48,657 nt of DNA from JANPLD01 sp031426355 (GTDB lineage: Bacteria > Pseudomonadota > Alphaproteobacteria > Rickettsiales > UBA8987), in NCBI GenBank assembly GCA_031426355.1, contig JANPLD010000071.1, forward strand, positions 1 to 48,657, written 5' to 3'. Positions within the stretch are counted from its first letter, which is position 1. Each line of letters begins with the position of its first letter. Under the pieces are notes generated by a model, which saw only the letters and a list, made by a program, of their open reading frames with translations, searched no databases and had not been told where the DNA came from. The position numbers and the translations under genes were made by a program. Shown here in pieces: positions 34,439-42,986 of this stretch.

Positions 34439-35908
34439 ATGATTGCAGAAGTGCTGTCAAATAATAACATGGTAAAAAATAAATTTGATTATGCAATATT
34501 TGAGGATATAAAACATCGGCATAAACAAAATTTATATAAGTTAGTGATCCTTAGATTATTAAACATCATACTGTACTATTCTCAAGGGTTTCCCCATAAT
34601 ATCAGGTCAATACTGCCAAAATCACTCTTCAGCCGCTTCCTGATGATAACGATAATCCCGCTTATCATTATACAGCTTGTTACAACTTATATTTTTTATG
34701 AAAGACACTGGGAAAGTTTAACCCGTAACATGGCTAACACTCTTGCGGGTGATGTAGCTTTGCTTACCACCGGTATCACAAACGTCGCGGAGGATGACAG
34801 GGAATCTATCGTTGAAGCCGCAAAGAATTATCTCGATCTTGATGCATATATAGATGAGCAGGGCGAGTTTGACTTGCAAAATGATATTTCATCAGATTTT
34901 CCTGACTTCATAAATAACATCAGGGCTAGAGTGAAAAATGAGGTCGCACTTTTTAAGCATGGCCCAGAAAAATACCGCTTAGCACTTAAAATAGATAAAT
35001 TCACACTTAATATAATTTTCCCTAATAAACGTATTGCAAACCCTACTTCATACATATTCATCATGTGGGTAGTTGGCTCTGCTATAATAATGATATTACT
35101 TTCTGTCGGGTTTTTAAGAGGGCAGGTAAGGAGTATAGTCTTCCTTTCAAAAGCTGCCGAAAGCTTCGGTAAGGGCAGGGAGATGAGAAGCTTCAAACCT
35201 TCCGGCGCTAAAGAGATACGCTTAGCTGGTATAGCCTTCATCGAAATGAAGGAGCGTATCAGAAGGCTTATAAATTCCCGCACGCAAACACTTGTTCAGG
35301 TATCAAGCGACCTCAAAACCCTTATTGCAAAAACAAAAGATATCGTTGCCACCATGGGCGAAAGCAAACAGCGCCGTGATATCGAAATGGAAATTGATGA
35401 GATGCAGCATATCATTGAAGGATATATGCAGTTCACACTTATGGAAGCGCCAGACCACCACGTTGAAAGCATAACCCAGGTGGATCTAAGGCAATATTTT
35501 GAAAAACTGATAACCAAACATTCCCCGACACCAAATACCAAGATCAAGGTAGAAATGAATGATGGCATAATCTATAACCTCCGCCCGGATTATTTCGCAA
35601 GGGCAGTTAACAATCTTATTGATAACTCACTTAAATACTCAAAAAATATCCTCATAAGGGCGCAGAAGGAAGATAATAAATTCGTGCATATATTCATTGA
35701 TGATGATGGCGAAGGTATTCCTGAAGGCAAGATAGAAAAAGTATTCCAACCTTTCTACCGCCTTGATCTTCACAAACATAAAGAAACCAGCGGAGTCGGC
35801 TTAGGCCTTACGATCGCGAGGGATGTAATTCATAAACATGGTGGGGATATCAAACTTTCAAAAAGCCATTTAGGTGGTTTAAGAGCTACTATTTCCCTGC
35901 CTTATTAA
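34439..35908 (+). CDS. EnvZ-like sensor kinase with phosphoacceptor His replaced by Ser
   Basis: This is a membrane sensor of the alphaproteobacterial EnvZ-like type: membrane helix at about 68-85, periplasmic part, second helix at 204-225, HAMP, dimerisation region, and a GHKL ATPase (NNLIDNSLKYS, DDDGEGIPE, GVGLGLTIARDV). At the place of VSHDLRTPL it reads VSSDLKTLI, with Ser290 in place of the phospho-accepting His and Leu in place of the Pro. It therefore cannot autophosphorylate in the usual way. The ATPase motifs look intact, so it may be a phosphatase or partner kinase. An unusual N-terminal extension of about 55 residues precedes the first helix; a later start (ATG 34469) is possible. 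divL follows after 19 bp. Confidence 0.85.
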   Translation: MIAEVLSNNNMVKNKFDYAIFEDIKHRHKQNLYKLVILRLLNIILYYSQGFPHNIRSILPKSLFSRFLMITIIPLIIIQLVTTYIFYERHWESLTRNMANTLAGDVALLTTGITNVAEDDRESIVEAAKNYLDLDAYIDEQGEFDLQNDISSDFPDFINNIRARVKNEVALFKHGPEKYRLALKIDKFTLNIIFPNKRIANPTSYIFIMWVVGSAIIMILLSVGFLRGQVRSIVFLSKAAESFGKGREMRSFKPSGAKEIRLAGIAFIEMKERIRRLINSRTQTLVQVSSDLKTLIAKTKDIVATMGESKQRRDIEMEIDEMQHIIEGYMQFTLMEAPDHHVESITQVDLRQYFEKLITKHSPTPNTKIKVEMNDGIIYNLRPDYFARAVNNLIDNSLKYSKNILIRAQKEDNKFVHIFIDDDGEGIPEGKIEKVFQPFYRLDLHKHKETSGVGLGLTIARDVIHKHGGDIKLSKSHLGGLRATISLPY

Positions 35909-35927
35909 CAAGGTGACAGTTCATTAG

Positions 35928-37970
35928 ATGCTTATTCATTCTATTACAGGGTTTTTTGCTCAGTTCTCCATTTTAGAGTTATCTCTGGTAATATTGTTAT
36001 TATTATTTCTGGCAGGCCTCACATATTTCGCCGTATATAATTCTTATCTTGCTGAAAAATACAAAAAACGACTTGAAGCAGTTGAACTGGAATCTAAAAG
36101 ATTCCACAAATTAAAAAATACTTATGCTGCGGAACTAAAAACCTTTGCAGACCTTCTTGATGAAATAAACTTTCCTATTTGGCAGAGGGATAAAAACCTT
36201 AAGATAGTTTATTGTAATGCCCGCTTCTGCGAAATTACCGGAAGTATTAGGGATGAAATATTACAACAAGGTGACGTAGAACTTTTCCGCGGTAGCAGCA
36301 GCATGGCCTCCAAAGCGATGAAGGCTGGCCAAACTCAGGTTACCGAGCAGAATATAATAATATCAGGCAGCAACACACTGAATCAGGTAGTCGAGATACC
36401 TGTTACTGACAGATCATACGGCTTCTCCTCAAAAACCGGAACGATAGGTTTTGCACTGAACTTCACAGAACTACAGGCTGTTCGTGAAAGATTAAAACTA
36501 AGCGTAGAATTACAGAAGAGATTACTTGAAAGCTTAAACAACGCAGTTGCAATATATAATGCCAACAAGCGCCTCGAATATTTTAATGAAGCCTTTGTTG
36601 ATCTCTGGAAATTCGATGAAGAATGGCTAAAGAAAGGCCCGAGCTATTCTGAGATACTTGAAGTTCTTCGCGAAAAGAGAAAACTTCCCGAGCAGGTAGA
36701 TTTCGTAAATTTCAAGCGCGAGAATGATGCCATGTTCTCAAACCTCCTTAATAAAAAAGAAGACTATTATTATTTACCTGATGGCACAGTTTTAAAAGTA
36801 ATTATCATACCTTACGAACAGCGCGGCTTGCTTATGTATTATGAGAATGTAACTGAGGCAATAAACCTCGAAGGTAAATATAATACCCTCCTTTCAGTTC
36901 AGAAACAGACGATTGATAACCTTAATGAAGCAGTTGCACTCTTTGGTGAAGATGGCAGGCTAAAGCTCTACAACCCTTCATACAGTGAAATATGGGGACA
37001 CACAAAATCACTCCTTAATTCTGAACCCCACATTAGGGAGCTTCTTGAAGAAGAAAAATATCTTTATCCATATGATGACTGGGAAACTTTCAAAGACAGT
37101 TTTGTTTTACTCATGCAATCCCGCGAAGTTAATGAAAATAAACTTAACCGTAATGATGGAATTGTGTTACTCCAGAGAACGACCCCACTTTCTAACGGAG
37201 CTACACTACTAACCTATTTTGATATTACCGATAAAGAGAACGTAGAAAAATCCCTCAGGGCTGAAAAACGTGCTTACGAAGAAGCTGATAGGATAAAAAC
37301 AAACTTCCTTGGCAATGTATCCTATGAACTCCGCTCTCCACTTACTTCGATAATGGGCTTCACCGAAATACTGATGATGGAATATTATGATAAGGTGAGC
37401 GTTAAATCAAAAGAATATCTTAAAGCCATATTTGATTCTTCTGTAAGATTAAAGAACCTTATTGATAACATCATTGAAGTTTCTTCAATTGAGGCGGGTT
37501 ACGTAAATATCACCAGGAATAACTTCTCCCTAAAAGATGCTTTATCCGAGATCATTCCATACATCGAAAAAGAAGCCGAAAGGAAAAATATAAAGCTCAA
37601 CTACCGCCTCCCAACAGGTACATTATATATAACTGCCGACAAAGACAGGCTTATGCAGGTTATAAAAACAGTAATGACAAATTCTTTCATAGCTTCTTAT
37701 GAGAGGCTTCCTGAAGTATCTTTTAATGTAGATGTTCAGCCAAATTATATCAGGTTTGAAGTTCATGATAACGCGCGTACAATTCCTAAAGAAGATTTAC
37801 CTCTGGTTTTTGATCAGTTCTATAAAGCCCATTCAGATTCAATCTCTATCAATGGCATAGGTCTCTATCTCTCAAAAAGAATAATTGAAATGCATGGAGG
37901 ATTCATCATGGCGGAATCTGAGGAAGATGGAAATAAATTTACTTTCGAGATACCTAATAAAAGAGTCTGA
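35928..37970 (+). CDS. divL: DivL-type pseudokinase (Tyr at the phosphoacceptor position)
   Basis: DivL regulates the CckA-ChpT-CtrA phosphorelay and is characterised by Tyr in place of the phospho-acceptor His. The 680-residue product has an N-terminal membrane helix (about 17-37), PAS-like domains at roughly 75-190, 200-310 and 325-435, and a dimerisation box NVSYELRSPLTSIMGF. Tyr466 stands where His is expected. The ATPase part keeps NSFIAS and GIGLYLSKR, but the first glycine box is HDNARTIP, without its glycines, so ATP binding may be lost. The following tsaE (3 bp) is the usual neighbour of divL in alphaproteobacteria. Confidence 0.9.
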   Translation: MLIHSITGFFAQFSILELSLVILLLLFLAGLTYFAVYNSYLAEKYKKRLEAVELESKRFHKLKNTYAAELKTFADLLDEINFPIWQRDKNLKIVYCNARFCEITGSIRDEILQQGDVELFRGSSSMASKAMKAGQTQVTEQNIIISGSNTLNQVVEIPVTDRSYGFSSKTGTIGFALNFTELQAVRERLKLSVELQKRLLESLNNAVAIYNANKRLEYFNEAFVDLWKFDEEWLKKGPSYSEILEVLREKRKLPEQVDFVNFKRENDAMFSNLLNKKEDYYYLPDGTVLKVIIIPYEQRGLLMYYENVTEAINLEGKYNTLLSVQKQTIDNLNEAVALFGEDGRLKLYNPSYSEIWGHTKSLLNSEPHIRELLEEEKYLYPYDDWETFKDSFVLLMQSREVNENKLNRNDGIVLLQRTTPLSNGATLLTYFDITDKENVEKSLRAEKRAYEEADRIKTNFLGNVSYELRSPLTSIMGFTEILMMEYYDKVSVKSKEYLKAIFDSSVRLKNLIDNIIEVSSIEAGYVNITRNNFSLKDALSEIIPYIEKEAERKNIKLNYRLPTGTLYITADKDRLMQVIKTVMTNSFIASYERLPEVSFNVDVQPNYIRFEVHDNARTIPKEDLPLVFDQFYKAHSDSISINGIGLYLSKRIIEMHGGFIMAESEEDGNKFTFEIPNKRV

Positions 37971-37973
37971 TCC

Positions 37974-38405
37974 GTGCAATATATAGCAAAATCACAAAGT
38001 GAAACTGAAGAGATTGGTGCGGAAATCGCCAGAAAATATGTTCCCGCAAATAAAGTTTTCCTTCTTAATGGTAATCTCGGCGCCGGTAAAACAGCTTTTG
38101 CCCGCGGCTTTATAAGGGAGCTTACCGGGGACAATAATTTATCCGTTTCCAGTCCTACTTTTGTATTGTCTAATAGTTATAATTCAAAAGATAACATTGA
38201 GATAAGGCACCTCGATCTTTACCGCCTCAAAAATACTGAGGATGCTTACGACCTTGATATTGAGAATGCTTTTGAGGAATGTATTACCTTAATAGAATGG
38301 CCCGATATCATAAACTCAATAATACCTGAAAACTCAATTCAGATCAATTTCGAACGGGTTTCCGATGATGAAAGAAAAATAACTGTGTCTAGCCAGCCTT
38401 TTTAA
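37974..38405 (+). CDS. tsaE: tRNA threonylcarbamoyladenosine biosynthesis ATPase TsaE
   Basis: TsaE is the ATPase subunit of the TsaB-TsaD-TsaE machinery making t6A37 in ANN-decoding tRNAs. The 143 residues contain a P-loop LNGNLGAGKTAFARGF (31-46), the SSPTFVLSNSY motif, HLDLYRL and LIEWPD, all typical. It starts at a GTG (37974) directly after divL and so is probably translationally coupled. The 3' end overlaps the end of the convergent glutaredoxin gene by 17 bp. Confidence 0.95.
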   Translation: MQYIAKSQSETEEIGAEIARKYVPANKVFLLNGNLGAGKTAFARGFIRELTGDNNLSVSSPTFVLSNSYNSKDNIEIRHLDLYRLKNTEDAYDLDIENAFEECITLIEWPDIINSIIPENSIQINFERVSDDERKITVSSQPF

Positions 38406-38655
38406 GTATCTCATCAAGCTTACCTTCCTTATCAAGCGCAATAGTATCATCGCATCCACCAGTATGCACGCCATTTATAAATATCTGAGGCACTGTTTTA
38501 CGCCCGCCTGATTTTTCCATCATTTCCATGCGCAGATCATCTGATGTAGTAACATCAATTTCCTGTGTTATCTTATAGCCTTTGCGTTCCAGATACTCTT
38601 TCGCCTTAACGCAATAGGGGCAGTAAGTGGTTTTATACATTATTATATTTGCCAT
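38389..38655 (-). CDS. grxC: Glutaredoxin (dithiol, GrxC type)
   Basis: GrxC reduces protein disulfides with glutathione. I chose the ATG at 38655, giving MANIIMYKTTYCPYC with Cys12 and Cys15 of the CPYC site; the longer reading to 38736 has an unlikely leader that overlaps the prepilin gene. The 88 residues contain RKTVPQIFINGVHTGGCDD, which includes the cis-Pro TVP and glutathione-binding GG. The C-terminus ends in KKAG. Confidence 0.95.
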   Translation of the reverse strand: MANIIMYKTTYCPYCVKAKEYLERKGYKITQEIDVTTSDDLRMEMMEKSGGRKTVPQIFINGVHTGGCDDTIALDKEGKLDEILKKAG

Positions 38656-38702
38656 TTTGATGCCTGTGCTTAAAGTTAAAGAATAATATATCAGATATAA
38701 AC

Positions 38703-39449
38703 ATGAAAAAAGGTTTTTCAATAATTGAGCTCTCAATTGTTATTGTAATAATTGGCGTTCTTATCTCCATATTCTTTTTCGCGCGCGGCGTGGTGGATAC
38801 TGCAAGGGTTAATGGTATTATTTCTGAAATAACCTATTTCAAGAATGCTCAGGAATCCTTCCGTGAAAAATATGGTTTCCGTCCGGGTGATGTTCCAGTT
38901 AATGTTTTAAACGCCCAGGGTTTTACCGGAAACTCAGCTGATACTTGTGCTATATCTACACTTGGAAATAACAGCTGGGATAATATTACCGAAAGGGATC
39001 TTACTTGGATTCAGCTATCAGCTCAAAAATTTATTCGTCAGCAGATTGATTTCGACCCGTGCCCATCTCCTGCCGCTCCACGAAATATTGGTACTCATAG
39101 GCCTGCTTCTGAGGCTATAACAGGAACCGGCTGGACGTATATGAATCTTGATCAGGTTGTAGTTGGGGCAAATACATATAGTTTTTTATACGCTCTTAGA
39201 GTAGGGCAACCAAAAAATCTTGCAGACACAGATTTTTCTCAAGGGAAAATAAAAGTAGGTATACATATAGATATTGATGCAAAAATAGATTCTCCATTTA
39301 CACCAACTTCAGGTAAATATTATGTTGGCACAGAGTGTATTGATCCAATAGCAGGTATCTACTACGGAGGTAAAACAAGCCCTTTAGAATGTATAGGCGG
39401 ATATGCCGAAGTTCCAAGTGAGGAAATTGAAAGCACTTATACTCCTTGA
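38703..39449 (+). CDS. Type IV prepilin-like protein (PulG/PilE N-terminus), copy 1
   Basis: A pseudopilin or pilin. The N-terminus MKKGFSIIELSIVIVIIG has a prepilin peptidase site between Gly4 and Phe5, with Glu9 in the essential mature +5 position, and a hydrophobic assembly helix to about 28. After it comes FREKYGFRPGDVPVNV, a motif shared with the second prepilin at 47.4 kb. The 248-residue size is larger than a major pilin and fits a minor pilin or pseudopilin. No assembly genes (pilB, pilC, pilD) lie in the window. It starts 47 bp from the divergent glutaredoxin. Confidence 0.9.
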   Translation: MKKGFSIIELSIVIVIIGVLISIFFFARGVVDTARVNGIISEITYFKNAQESFREKYGFRPGDVPVNVLNAQGFTGNSADTCAISTLGNNSWDNITERDLTWIQLSAQKFIRQQIDFDPCPSPAAPRNIGTHRPASEAITGTGWTYMNLDQVVVGANTYSFLYALRVGQPKNLADTDFSQGKIKVGIHIDIDAKIDSPFTPTSGKYYVGTECIDPIAGIYYGGKTSPLECIGGYAEVPSEEIESTYTP

Positions 39450-39497
39450 TTTTTTACCTTGCAGGCTTTAGTCATTGGAAAAATTACCATAAATTAT

Positions 39498-39950
39498 ATG
39501 AGCAAAAGCCTTAAATCATTAGGTAAAGATACCAAATACCCGCAAACTCCCAAGGAAGCGATTCTTGAAGCGGTTAAAAACCCTCATTCAGATAGCGATT
39601 ACCTAATAAGGTTTACATGCCCGGAATTTACTTCGCTTTGCCCTGTTACAGGTCAGCCGGATTTTGCGCATATTGTAATTGATTACGCCCCGGATAAATT
39701 AATTCTTGAAAGTAAGTCACTTAAGCTTTTTATGTTTTCATTCCGTAACCATGCTGGCTTCCATGAAGATTGCACTATTTCAATAGCTAAACGGATTGAA
39801 AAAGAAGTTAAGCCAAAATGGCTTCGTATCGGTGGCTATTGGTATCCAAGAGGCGGCATACCAATAGATATTTTTTACCAGAAAGGTAATTTACCTAAAA
39901 ATATCTGGGTTCCAGAACAAAACGTTCCAACTTATAAAGGGCGCGGCTAA
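39498..39950 (+). CDS. queF: NADPH-dependent 7-cyano-7-deazaguanine reductase QueF
   Basis: QueF reduces preQ0 to preQ1 in queuosine synthesis. I use the ATG at 39498 (MSKSLKSLGKDTKYPQTPK); a TTG at 39459 is less likely. The 150 residues carry CPEFTSLCPVTGQPDF with nucleophilic Cys48 and Asp55. LESKSLKLFMFSFRNHAGFHE follows, with the substrate-binding Glu71 and His89. This is the short, unimodular QueF form. The other que genes are not in the window. Confidence 0.95.
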   Translation: MSKSLKSLGKDTKYPQTPKEAILEAVKNPHSDSDYLIRFTCPEFTSLCPVTGQPDFAHIVIDYAPDKLILESKSLKLFMFSFRNHAGFHEDCTISIAKRIEKEVKPKWLRIGGYWYPRGGIPIDIFYQKGNLPKNIWVPEQNVPTYKGRG

Positions 39951-39959
39951 CGTAAGCAA

Positions 39960-40427
39960 TTAGTGATGCCTTTGATGTGTCTGCTGCTTTGCAGGGTTTG
40001 GCGCATAACTAGGAGGAGTTTTTATTTTTGTGCTATCCCCGGAAAATATTTCACACATTTTATCATAAAAAACTTCATATTCCCTCTGGTTCTCAGAAAT
40101 TTTTATTGTAAAGGCATAAGTAGGATTTGAACTTATGATATCAAATATCATTCTGTTTAATTTATTTTCTTTTGTATATTGCACATCATCCATGATTGGC
40201 TCATATACTCCGCGTTTATCAGTATTTTTGCGAAAAAGATAAGCGGGCTTAGCAGATTCCTGGCTAGGTTTAAATACATCTAGGCTAAATTCAAAGCCCA
40301 CGTCTTTATTATCGCATTTACCCGATACCACTTTACCATTTTCAACCTTTATATTTATTTCGGCAGGGATTTTAGGGCTATGTGCCACATTCTGAAAACT
40401 TTGTTGCAATTGTTGTTGTGTTAGCAT
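39960..40427 (-). CDS. Small orphan protein
   Basis: Function unknown. The 155 residues have no signal peptide or membrane helix. The body is beta-rich (IPAEINIKVENGKVVSGK; YAFTIKISENQREYEVFYD), with an unusual Gln/His-rich basic end (KQQTHQRHH). It resembles the larger orphans by lacking relatives I know and by ending in a basic tail. Its upstream region has only a TTAA-N8-TTAA (40443-40458), which is one base too wide for the CtrA consensus. It is convergent with queF. Confidence 0.7.
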   Translation of the reverse strand: MLTQQQLQQSFQNVAHSPKIPAEINIKVENGKVVSGKCDNKDVGFEFSLDVFKPSQESAKPAYLFRKNTDKRGVYEPIMDDVQYTKENKLNRMIFDIISSNPTYAFTIKISENQREYEVFYDKMCEIFSGDSTKIKTPPSYAPNPAKQQTHQRHH

Positions 40428-40492
40428 AAAAAAATTCCGTAATTAAATTGCTGGTTAAAACTGGCAGCAAAAATATTAATAAAAAATATATT

Positions 40493-41410
40493 ATGAAAAT
40501 ATCAAAAAAAGTCAGAGAAATACTTTCTTATTATGAAGGCGAAAACTCAGGTGTAAAGACTAATATGGCGCGTATCCTCTCCCATGGCCGCACTGGTGGC
40601 ACTGGTAAGTTAGTTATTTTACCGGTTGACCAAGGATTAGAGCACGGCCCGGATGCTTCATTCGCAGCAAACCCTGCATCTTATGATCCTGAATATCATT
40701 ATAAACTTGCGGTTGATAGCGGCTGTTCGGCTTATGCCTCAGTATATGGTTTTTTAGCAGCTTGCAGTGATTCTTACGCTGGCAGCATCCCGACCATATT
40801 AAAGGTTAACAGCTCAAACCTTATAAATAAAGGCGTTCCTGATCAGGCTGTAACCGGCACTGTTAAAGATGCCCTCCAGCTCGGCTGCTCAGCGATTGGT
40901 TTTACAGTTTACCCGGGCTCCAGCCAGTCATATGCTATGTATGAGGAAATAGCCGCTATGTCTAAAGAAGCAAAATCTCACGGTCTAGCAGTTGTTATAT
41001 GGAGTTACCCTCGCGGTGAGGGCTTATCAAAAGCTGGCGAAACAGCTGTTGATGTTTGCGCTTATGCAGCTCACATAGCTGCAAACCTTGGCGCTAACAT
41101 AATAAAAGTAAAACCACCAACAGCTCACATTGAGCTTGAAAAAAATCAGAAAGCATTAGCTGGTAAAGATCTATCCACCCTTACAAAACGTATTGAGCAT
41201 ATCGTTCAGGCTTGCTTCAATGGCAGAAGGGTTGTCGTATTCTCCGGCGGTGAAAGCAAAGATAAGCAAGGCCTCCTTAATGAAATTAAAGAGCTTCGTG
41301 ATGGCGGCGCAAATGGTTCAATAATCGGCCGTAATACCTTCCAGCGCCCACGTGAAGAAGCTATACAGCTTCTCAGTGATATTATGGATATCTATTGCGA
41401 AAAGAAATAG
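40493..41410 (+). CDS. fbaB: Class I fructose-bisphosphate aldolase (DhnA type)
   Basis: Cleaves fructose-1,6-bisphosphate, or condenses the trioses, through a Schiff base. The ATG at 40493 (MKISKKVREILSYYEG) is preferred over the frame start at 40448. The 305 residues contain GTGKLVILPVDQGLEHGPDASF, ASVYGFLAAC and NIIKVKPPTAHIE, where the Lys is the probable Schiff base, and VVFSGGESKDK. This is the archaeal/bacterial DhnA family. It is followed directly by the tandem-repeat region. Confidence 0.93.
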   Translation: MKISKKVREILSYYEGENSGVKTNMARILSHGRTGGTGKLVILPVDQGLEHGPDASFAANPASYDPEYHYKLAVDSGCSAYASVYGFLAACSDSYAGSIPTILKVNSSNLINKGVPDQAVTGTVKDALQLGCSAIGFTVYPGSSQSYAMYEEIAAMSKEAKSHGLAVVIWSYPRGEGLSKAGETAVDVCAYAAHIAANLGANIIKVKPPTAHIELEKNQKALAGKDLSTLTKRIEHIVQACFNGRRVVVFSGGESKDKQGLLNEIKELRDGGANGSIIGRNTFQRPREEAIQLLSDIMDIYCEKK

Positions 41411-41413
41411 AAG

Positions 41414-41485
41414 GTACAAGTACAAGTACAAGTACAAGTACAAGTACAAGTACAAGTACAAGTACAAGTACAAGTACAAGTACAA
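41414..41485 (+). repeat. Hexanucleotide tandem repeat, 12 perfect GTACAA copies
   Basis: A perfect 72-bp run of the hexamer GTACAA begins three bases after the fbaB stop codon. It leads into 13-mer units GTACAAGTTATCA of the adjoining hairpin. Such a run is prone to slippage, so copy number may vary between isolates. It is intergenic and not in any recognised gene. Confidence 0.97.
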
Positions 41486-41649
41486 GTTATCAGTACAAGT
41501 ACAAGTTATCAGTACAAGTTATCAGTGCAAGTTTTTAGTGAATGCTAATAGATAACCACTTAAGCTTGCACTGATAACTTGTACTGATAACTTGTACTGA
41601 TAACTTGTACTGATAACTTGTACTGATAACTTGTACTGATAACTTGTAC
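41480..41649. repeat. Tandem 13-mer array forming a long inverted repeat
   Basis: The left side holds GTACAAGTTATCA units (41480-41524, one extra GTACAA inserted). The right side holds six reverse-complement copies TGATAACTTGTAC (41572-41649). The inner 32 bp (41499-41530 with 41566-41597) pair perfectly, including a matched GTGCAA/TTGCAC variant, around a 35-nt loop. The trmD ATG is at 41661, 11 bp later, so the structure lies in its leader. It could act as a terminator after fbaB, a stabilising structure or a recombination product. Confidence 0.93.
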
Positions 41650-41660
41650 CGATACTAACT

Positions 41661-42371
41661 ATGCATTTTTCCATAATCACATTATTCCCTGAGATGTTCC
41701 CCGGCACTAATGGCCAGGCACTAGCAGGCAAAGCTCTAGAAAAAGGCCTTTGGAGTTATGATATTATCAATCCCCGTGATTTTTCAACTGATGTCCATAA
41801 AACAGTAGATGATACTCCTTATGGCGGAGGGGCAGGGATGCTGTTAAAGCCTGATGTCATAAATAGATCTTGTGAAGCCATTATATCCAAGCGTGGTTCC
41901 CTAGGCCTACCTATATTCCTGACTCCTAGAGGAATTCCACTTACTCAGGACTTTATAGATAATAAACTAACAACTAACTCCCAAAGCCTAGCAACTATCC
42001 TCTGCGGCCGCTATGAAGGCGTAGACCAGCGTGTTATTGAAAAATATGACTTTTTAGAGGTATCCATAGGGGATTATATACTTTCCGGCGGGGAGGTTGC
42101 AGCCCATGTGTTAATTGATGCTTGCGTTCGCAAATTAAATGGTGTAATAGGCAACGCCCAAACTCATGACGAGGAGTCATTTGGCTTGAGGGAAAGCCCT
42201 TATCTGCTTGAATATCCTCATTATACCCGCCCTGATATATGGGAAGGTATAGCGGTTCCGGAAGTGCTAAAATCCGGTAATCATGAGAAAATAAGGAAAT
42301 GGCGGCTTGAGCAGGCAGAAAAGGTCACTTGTGAGAGAAGGCCTGATCTGTGGAAAAAATATAAAGGTTGA
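41661..42371 (+). CDS. trmD: tRNA (guanine37-N1)-methyltransferase TrmD
   Basis: TrmD methylates G37 of tRNAs using S-adenosylmethionine and prevents frameshifting. The 236 residues contain ITLFPEMFPGT at the start, DDTPYGGGAGMLLKPDV, LCGRYEGVDQRVIE and SIGDYILSGGE, the trefoil-knot SAM motifs. Length is normal. It is next to rplS, the usual neighbour. The usual upstream rpsP and rimM are absent; fbaB and the repeat array are there instead. Confidence 0.97.
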   Translation: MHFSIITLFPEMFPGTNGQALAGKALEKGLWSYDIINPRDFSTDVHKTVDDTPYGGGAGMLLKPDVINRSCEAIISKRGSLGLPIFLTPRGIPLTQDFIDNKLTTNSQSLATILCGRYEGVDQRVIEKYDFLEVSIGDYILSGGEVAAHVLIDACVRKLNGVIGNAQTHDEESFGLRESPYLLEYPHYTRPDIWEGIAVPEVLKSGNHEKIRKWRLEQAEKVTCERRPDLWKKYKG

Positions 42372-42379
42372 TTCCTTAA

Positions 42380-42425
42380 TTCGTTGTTTCGTTAATTCGA
42401 AAAAACGAATCAACGAAACAACGAA
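42380..42425. repeat. 20-bp-stem hairpin between trmD and rplS
   Basis: The arms 42380-42399 (TTCGTTGTTTCGTTAATTCG) and 42406-42425 are reverse complements with one mismatch, closed by an A6 loop. The rplS ATG is at 42449. There is no following T-run, so termination is doubtful; it may be an mRNA processing site or a leader structure for L19. Confidence 0.88.
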
Positions 42426-42448
42426 ACAGCAAAACAACGGTTTTATTT

Positions 42449-42856
42449 ATGAAACACCAACTACAACAATTTGAAGCTGACTATCTGGCTAACCTGGTAG
42501 CTGAGAAAAAAATCCCTGAATTTCAGGCTGGCGACACAGTTAAAGTGAATTATAAAATTCCTGAAGGTGATAAATGGCGTATTCAGGCATATCAAGGTAT
42601 ATGCATCGCTCGTAGAAGGCGCGGTCTTAACTCATCTTTCACAGTTCGTAAAATATCTAACGGTGAAGGTGTTGAGAGGATATTCCCACTTTACAGCCCA
42701 AAAATCGAGTCTATTGAAGTTCTTAAAAAAGGTGTTGTCCGCAGGGCGAAACTTTATTACCTCCGTAAACTTACAGGTAAAGCATCTCGCATTTCTGAGA
42801 AAATGGATTTCGGTGGAGATGATAAAATAAATGATGATAAAAAAACTGCTGAATAA
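42449..42856 (+). CDS. rplS: 50S ribosomal protein L19
   Basis: L19 sits at the 30S-50S interface. The 135 residues show FQAGDTVKVNYKIPEGDKWR, IQAYQGICIARRRRGLNSSF, TVRKISNGEGVERIFPLYSP and VRRAKLYYLRKLTGKASRI, typical of the family. A short acidic C-terminal extension (GGDDKINDDKKTAE) resembles alphaproteobacterial L19. It lies 77 bp after trmD, with a hairpin between. The 130 bp downstream, up to the 938-residue orphan end, hold no gene. Confidence 0.98.
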   Translation: MKHQLQQFEADYLANLVAEKKIPEFQAGDTVKVNYKIPEGDKWRIQAYQGICIARRRRGLNSSFTVRKISNGEGVERIFPLYSPKIESIEVLKKGVVRRAKLYYLRKLTGKASRISEKMDFGGDDKINDDKKTAE

Positions 42857-42986
42857 TCATTCAGTAAAATCATAGTTTATTATATTTTATTTTCTACAGT
42901 TAAGCTAAGTCTGGCCTAAGCCAAGCTGAATCAGTTATGCAATTAACTTGTCCAGTGCGTAGTTGTTTTGGTAGTAACTCAAAAAA

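Noticed and set aside
40443..40458. TTAA-N8-TTAA upstream of the 155-residue orphan
   Set aside because: The spacer is 8 instead of 7 and no -10 hexamer follows at the usual distance; in AT-rich DNA this is expected by chance.
41352..41555. Reading frame with Lys-Tyr repeats across the tandem repeat
   Set aside because: It is only a translation of the GTACAA microsatellite in another frame, starting inside fbaB.
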